A DNA stretch of 64,000 nt from Bugulina stolonifera (taxonomy: Eukaryota > Bryozoa > Gymnolaemata > Cheilostomatida > Bugulidae), in assembly GCA_935421135.1 (NCBI GenBank), contig OW285194.1, forward strand, positions 9,532,376 to 9,596,375. Direction: 5' to 3'. Under the pieces are notes generated by a model. The model had not been told where the DNA came from. It was given only the letters and a program-made list of their open reading frames with translations, and did not search any database. This document shows positions 58,020 to 64,000 of the stretch, one piece after another. Position numbers and translations under genes: made by a program. Numbering within the stretch: position 1 is the first letter of the stretch; the number at the start of each line of letters is the position of its first letter.

Positions 58020-59867
58020 GAGATACCAAAATATACAATATGAACTGAAAAGGTATTTAACAACTTTAGTCTACTGAAAGTACGAGTTTATGCTTTCGTT
58101 TTAACTGGTGCATGATGAAACACTTCACCTTCACTTGAGGTCTGTTAATGAACAATGGGGGTAAAGTTATACCAGAAGAAAGGCTATTCTGTAGAACCAA
58201 GCATTGTTGCATGAGGCAGCACAGTGACTGCAGACAAATTCAGCCCGAGGCACTTACCATCTATGAAATAGTAAAATCTTCGGTGTTACATTACGTGATT
58301 GTACAATGTGATTGCATTTTATTTACAAAATTGCTCATGTACATGACTGTACAGGAGGTGTAATATAATAATGTATATAAAGAGATACAGTTGATAGTAA
58401 TGTAGAGTCTTGACAGCAGACATTATGGTAATAGTAGGGTAATAATTAGACTGTTGCTGAAAGTGACGACCCACTGAGCTGATGTGACGTCACGATAAGC
58501 CTTCAGGAGCCACAAATGTTCTGAGTGAGGACAACAGGCTATCCCATCCCATGGTTCTCATGCAATGGACTGTTTTCCTTTTATCTTAAGTAACCAGTTG
58601 TAAACATACAGGCTATATCATAGGATGTGTTATTGTTTATAACTAACAATGTTTATGCTGTTAATATTTTAGACTATTTATGAGCTACTTGACTGATAAA
58701 GTCGAAAAGTAGATTAGAACCTATCAGCATGTACATGTACATAATTATACAAGCTAAACCTTAAGCTTATGAGCAATTGTTTTATAAACAACGCTTCTTT
58801 AATATTTTTGAGTGGGCTAAGGTGTGATAAACTGCTTCAGTTTCCTTGTCCTTGGTGTGTGATATTATAACGTTAGTTCCTAGCAAATAAACACTCAGTG
58901 TAGTAATTTATCTCTTGACCTCATTTGCATATTTTGGTTTAGATGAGCAACCCATCACCGATAGGAACTGGCTTTTCCTTGTTTAGCATCGTGTTGATTA
59001 TTACACTGAAATGTGTTGCAAATACTCTTTAGAAATACTTACATAATAACAACATGCCGGTATACGTACATATTGTTATTAATTGCAAAACTGTTGTAGT
59101 AGGGATTGAGGTAGGTACAAGTAAAGTACCAAGTTATTACACTGAGAGACGAGTAATTTTTTCATATTGCGAGCAAGTACAAGAGAGTACAAGTTCAAAT
59201 AACCAAGTAACGTGTAGTCAGAGTACAATTATACAAATCACTAAGTACTGTTGAAGTGCAAGTGCAGTAAATAGATGCAAATACTAGATAGATTGCATAT
59301 GAGCACAGGTAATCAGACAAGTGTAGATAATTCCTGTACAGTATCCATCTTAGCTGTGAACTTAATATTCCAGCTTAGAGAGAAAGTCCAAATTGGTGTC
59401 TGGCCAGAAATCTAAACTATAGATTTCCCTTCCTGACCCTAGCTTATCAAAATCTACACAAAAATAAACGATAGCAAGCATGAATACAAGCTATACAAGT
59501 ACATGCACAAGCCAGTAGTTGTGTTTGGAAGTGCCAACTAGCACACTATAAAAATTAACTTGTAAGTGAACATTTTCCTATTCAAGTACACTTGAGAAAA
59601 ACTGCTCTGGTTTATAGTACGTCAGATTAAAAGAATTTTAGAGGATTTTATATTTAAATATTATTTCTGGATCAAACTGTTGAGTTTAACCTTTTCAAAG
59701 TCGATTTACTGCAATATTGTACAATTAGGAATCACCTACCAACTAACTCCTCCCACTGCACTAAAAAGTCACAACAATGATTTCATTTATGATAAATCTG
59801 CATCTAGTGAAACTTTACTAATTAATAATTTTGAGAGAATGACCTACAAATTTGGCACCAAAATATT
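58020..59867. other. Right flank, no gene recognised
   Basis: AT-rich. The homology to the other copies' upstream flanks ends at about 57960-58020. Short ORFs show no family motif. Confidence 0.45.
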
Positions 59868-59875
59868 ATTTTTAT

Positions 59876-60762
59876 CAGGGCCGTAGCGCCCTAAGAAATG
59901 TTGGTGGGGCCAAAATATTAGGCCGGGGGTCCAGGGGGCCGCGAAGGCCCCCTGACGGGGTCCGGGGCAGCGCCCCGGCCGCCGGCGCCCTGAGAGAGTT
60001 TTTTTCAGAAAAATAGAGAAAATTTGAAGCAGTTCAGGCTTATGAAATATACCTGTGTAATAACATTAAATATAACCCAGCCTCATACATGTATATGCAT
60101 GTACATGTATACATTGTATCTGTTCACAGTTATGACTGAACATAAATCATTCAACTCTAACGACATTTACAAATACTTTACTCCTTTACAATGGTGAAAA
60201 ACATGCAATGAAATGAAGTAGAGCTAACGAATCTACAAAAAGCGGCTGAGAGCATGTGTTTCTTTCCTACCATAGAGATATTTCTTATTTCTCCCTATAA
60301 GATTGAATGCATAAGTAAATATATTGACAACAATGTAGGGCAGACAGATAGCCGAATCCAAAAAGTTTGTTCAATTGAAAACTAATATAATAGTTTAGAT
60401 TTTCAAGGTTTATATTTTTTAACACACCCAGTACATGGACTGTGTATATGGTACCTCTTATACTGTATACTGTAATAATCTTCAAATTTAGAGTTATCTC
60501 CCCTGACAGGTTTTCATTACCTAAAATCTTACATAATAACTGCAGTTAAGTACAGTAGTATTTAAAATTTTCTAATATAAAAGTGTTTAGCACACTTATT
60601 CTTACCATATCCTTACATATGTTGTGAACCCCGCAAATAGGAAAGTAGAAGAAACTTTAAACACTTATCTGACCATGATGATAAATTGACTAGATTTCGC
60701 CTTTGCAATGCTAAAAGTTGAGACGGCCAGGCCGCACGGCCGTATAGGGCACTACGGCCCTG
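59876..60762. mobile_element. hAT-like non-autonomous DNA transposon
   Basis: An 887-bp element beginning CAGGGCCGTAGCGCCCT and ending with its inverted near-copy (AGGGCACTACGGCCCTG). It is flanked by exact 8-bp duplications ATTTTTAT (59868-59875 and 60763-60770). The left 120 bases are very GC-rich with nested hairpins (GGGGGCCGCGAAGGCCCCC-like), while the interior is AT-rich. No transposase frame is visible. Confidence 0.85.
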
Positions 60763-60837
60763 ATTTTTATTCTCATACATGATTGTGGAAGTGGAATATT
60801 TCTACACAGAAGAAAACTCCATAAAATGACATTCACA

Positions 60838-61170
60838 GTATTGGTGTTGGTGTTGGTGTTGGTGTTGGTGTTGGTGTTGGTGTTGGTGTTGGTGTTGGTG
60901 TTGGTGTTGGTGTTGGTGTTGGTGTTGGTGTTGGTGTTGGTGTTGGTGTTGGTGTTGATGTTGGTATTGGTCTTGGTATTGGTATTGGTATTGGTATTGG
61001 TATTGGTATTGGTATTGGTATTGGTATTGGTATTGGTATTGGTATTGGTATTGGTATTGGTATTGGTATTGGTATTGGTATTGGTATTGGTATTGGTATT
61101 GGTATTGGTATTGGTATTGGTATTGGTATTGGTATTGGTATTGGTATTGGTATTGGTATTGGTATTGGAA
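60838..61170. repeat. Hexanucleotide array, GGTGTT then GGTATT
   Basis: About 19 units of GGTGTT (60842-60957) pass through a few mixed units into about 34 units of GGTATT. A 6-base unit has no stop in several frames, so it makes long Leu-Val, Ile-Pro, Thr-Pro and Tyr-Gln ORFs that are not genes. Confidence 0.95.
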
Positions 61171-64000
61171 CATAGTGATATGTGTGAACTGGGACAGCAT
61201 GGAACTTGGTAAATGTCTGCAATGAGTTACAGAAACAAATCTAGCAGTCATTTATAGCTGCTTGGAATTTCACTTTTTGGAATTTATTTAGTTTATTCTC
61301 AGGGCTGTTTGGATATACAATTTTGTATTTGTATAGTAACCATGGAAGTCTACTGATCATTGAAACAACTAATATGCTGTAGTTTAGACATCCCGGCATT
61401 ATCATACATGTATCATGTTTATTATTTGTAAGGTTTAGGAGAGCAGAGATCATTGTTACATTAGAAGGAAATTATAAGAAGATGGCAAAGAGTAAAAGTG
61501 GTCAAGTAGAGAGGCTATATTCTTTATTTTTATATTAATGCTATAACAGTACAACTGAAATGTGTGTCAGCTTATTACAGTAAACAATATCAACAATGAC
61601 AACATTATCAGTTGCACAAGCACATGTGAACAGTTATTTTTGAGACTTTGAACTTTGGCTTATTCTCTCATTTTGCACTATAAATCATAACTTCCCTGAG
61701 GAAGTATGAATGGTTGCAAAATATGAGGGCCTGAAGTTGACCAATAAATGATAAATGTCTGCTGTTTCCTGACAGTGTGTTAAAGTAAGTAGGTTTGTGT
61801 TAGATTAAAGATAAAATATTCACATAGAGTACTTGAAAAGTTATTTTGGGGCTCAGAATGAAAGCGCCGTAGACAAATCTTTGGTTAGCATCGAGGTTGT
61901 CCTCACTTTGGTGGATACAGCTTTCAGCCTGTTATGTTATTCTATTGCAACATAATTTTGACATGGCCTGCATAAATTTACAAATAGTATTTTGCACAAC
62001 ATAATTATTTAATTGACATATCCAGGCTTGAAGGGAGAGTACAGTTCTGTTATTAGTACAGTATTTTGTAATTTTTTATTTCTTGATTTTGACGGTCTCA
62101 TTTAGAAAGGTATATTGGCCAATTGGGTTATGAAATCTGCTAATTTTATATTATTCAGCCGTAAATTATATGCAGGGCACCACACTCTATGTGGGTACGA
62201 ATAAAGATGCACCTTGAATAAGTACATATCGGTACACGGATAAAGTACCGACCTCCATTTCTGGTGGAAAAATGCCTTCAACAAGCTTTTCACCTTAACT
62301 TGCTGGGTCTATTTGGTTCAGGACCTAAAATACAGGAGGTCCCGTGTACCAATTTCAATCGGGCACGTAAAAGATCCTGGGCACACCCTGTAGAAATCGG
62401 CAGTGCTCCAGTTTCCATGCATGTGTGACCTGGTCTTGCTCACATTCCCGTGATCACACACATGAGATGAAGAGCAATGTTGTAGAACTCCCTGAAAGCT
62501 TCATTGCTATAGGCTCTACTGGCTGCTGGGTATTTCCCAGCATTCCATTGTCATTAGTGACTGAACGGAGGCCTTTACTTTTACTTACTGTTCTTTTTTT
62601 AATAGTATAATTTATCTAGTATTAGGATTCACACGTGTTTTACCTACACGTACAAAGTATAGTTTTAGTGGGAATAATTTTAATTCGATCCAAAGTAACA
62701 TAGCTGTTTGCTCCTTGAAAAACTGAATTTTCTTCATTATAGCTTCAGAAGATACTCACATTGGAATAGGAGCATAGTATACCATAAATATATAGGTTCA
62801 AGAGATTTTTCACTGACGGCGCTACTTGCTATTCTGCAAATTTTTGATCTTAATTTCTACATAGATTTAATATTGTGTGCTATATTCTGGTTTGCAATTG
62901 TGAAATAATTACTACACAGCCATTATGTTGACTAAAAATAAACATTGTAATTTGTATCTTGAATTCTGAGAAATTAGGAATTTCTGACTTTTCATGGAAC
63001 TAAGGCTATGGGTTGACAGGCCAACTAGGAAGCCATGTTTCCTGGTGCCAGGTTGTTTGGTGAAACTATAGGTGAAGGAAATCCAGTTAAACAGAAAGAG
63101 AGTAGGCCTGAACGCTCTCATCCGATTGGACATCCGAATCGGGGAAATTGTTGCAAATGGGTGTAATTTATCTCCTTTTAGATACGACGCTGGCAATCTT
63201 CAATAAAAAACAAACGCAATTGCTATAGAGCTCCGTTTAATGAGCTAGACAGTAAGTTGTGTGTCATGTTGATAGTCTATATCCCGTTCTTAATTGCTCA
63301 TAAGGCCTGTCATCATATGAATTCAGCAGCTGAAATATAGCTCCAGCATAACACTGATCTAAAGCAAAATATTACGTATAGCTACAACTCTTTTCTAAAG
63401 TTGAATTTACCTGAAGTTGTCCCCTCTCATGATTAGGATATGCGCGGATCAGACAACTGAGTACTAACTGGATAATATCTGTGTCAACATTTCCACTTCC
63501 TTTGACTTTACTTGACCACAGACATATAATCCAGATGCACTATAACAGCCGATTTGGGTCCATCAGATCAATATGTTGGTATTTTCCATCTAGTAATCAT
63601 TGGTAAATGATTGATTTGCATTTTGACTATAATCCAAGATAAAGTGAATAAATATTTGTAGTACAGACAGTCAGGAGATGGTAGCAGGTGCATTGTTAGG
63701 TAACTATGGAAACTTCCCTGAGAACATGAGTACAGACAAACTAGGAAGATATACATATACATGTACATGTAGTAGCAAGAGGTGAACAACCAACCAATCT
63801 GTGCTAAGAACTGGTAAATGAAATACACAAGAACTTGTAGATAAAATGGTTATTTTATTGATTATGGAAATTGTAATTTAAAAAGAAAACAACAACAAAA
63901 GTCACTAAAGTTTGTATTGTGCTTTGCTTATCATTTGAGCTCTTTTGAGCTTTGGTAAAATTGTCTATTTTGTATGTTTCTTTATTAAAGTAAAATAGAT
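61171..64000. other. Right end, no gene recognised
   Basis: AT-rich non-coding sequence as far as I can tell. The part 62160-62560 has higher GC and phrases such as GGGCACGTAAAAGATCC that look like a dispersed repeat, but I cannot place its family or limits. Confidence 0.4.

Noticed and set aside
60802..61251. ORFs of Leu-Val, Ile-Pro, Thr-Pro and Tyr-Gln repeats
   Set aside because: Stop-free hexanucleotide array, not coding.

Overview
The window is eukaryotic and AT-rich, from a marine-invertebrate-like genome. I lean weakly towards a sponge, because the host genes are intron-dense, the peroxidases are animal-type, and TACATGTA motifs are scattered everywhere. It holds three tandem copies of a secreted animal haem peroxidase gene, all on the minus strand, with mobile DNA in the introns and spacers. 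I call the copies A (5350-26354), B (36166-44545) and C (49111-57448). Each can be threaded through the same 17 exons with matching intron phases and an open frame: 691, 692 and 718 codons. Each has a signal peptide, the haem-contact residues, and a TATATAAA box about 110 bp upstream of the ATG.

Intron 2 of copy A carries a complete Polinton/Maverick (adintovirus-like) element at 14865-25615. It has 726-bp terminal inverted repeats that look identical and a perfect 6-bp target duplication, CACCAG. Its plus-strand genes, in order, are an unknown coiled-coil protein, a small membrane protein, an FtsK/HerA-type packaging ATPase, a small protein with a glycine-rich hydrophobic tail, a charged protein, a retrovirus-like integrase with a chromodomain, a penton-like minor capsid protein, a basic amphipathic core-type protein, a double-jelly-roll major capsid protein and an adenain-like protease. 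Virion assembly and integration functions are present and open. The protein-primed family B DNA polymerase that normally defines the group is absent. In its place is a 0.7-kb inverted minisatellite that could fold into a huge hairpin, flanked by divergent promoters, plus a short minus-strand ORF. The element looks recent and capsid-competent but dependent on a polymerase supplied from elsewhere.

Between copies A and B lie a hAT-like MITE, a second small inverted-repeat element, a complete 3.2-kb LTR retrotransposon that encodes only Gag and protease (200-bp LTRs, TCCAC duplication), a possible solo LTR and a decayed LINE reverse transcriptase. Between B and C is a diverged fragment of a Polinton TIR and a perfect 74-bp palindrome at the head of a tRNA-derived SINE. 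Insertions shared by some copies and missing from others order the duplication history: a Tigger-like MITE is in A and B but not C, and the Polinton is only in A.

The left end (1 to about 3990) and right end (about 58020-64000) show no gene I can support. The right end holds an 887-bp hAT-like element and a long hexanucleotide array.
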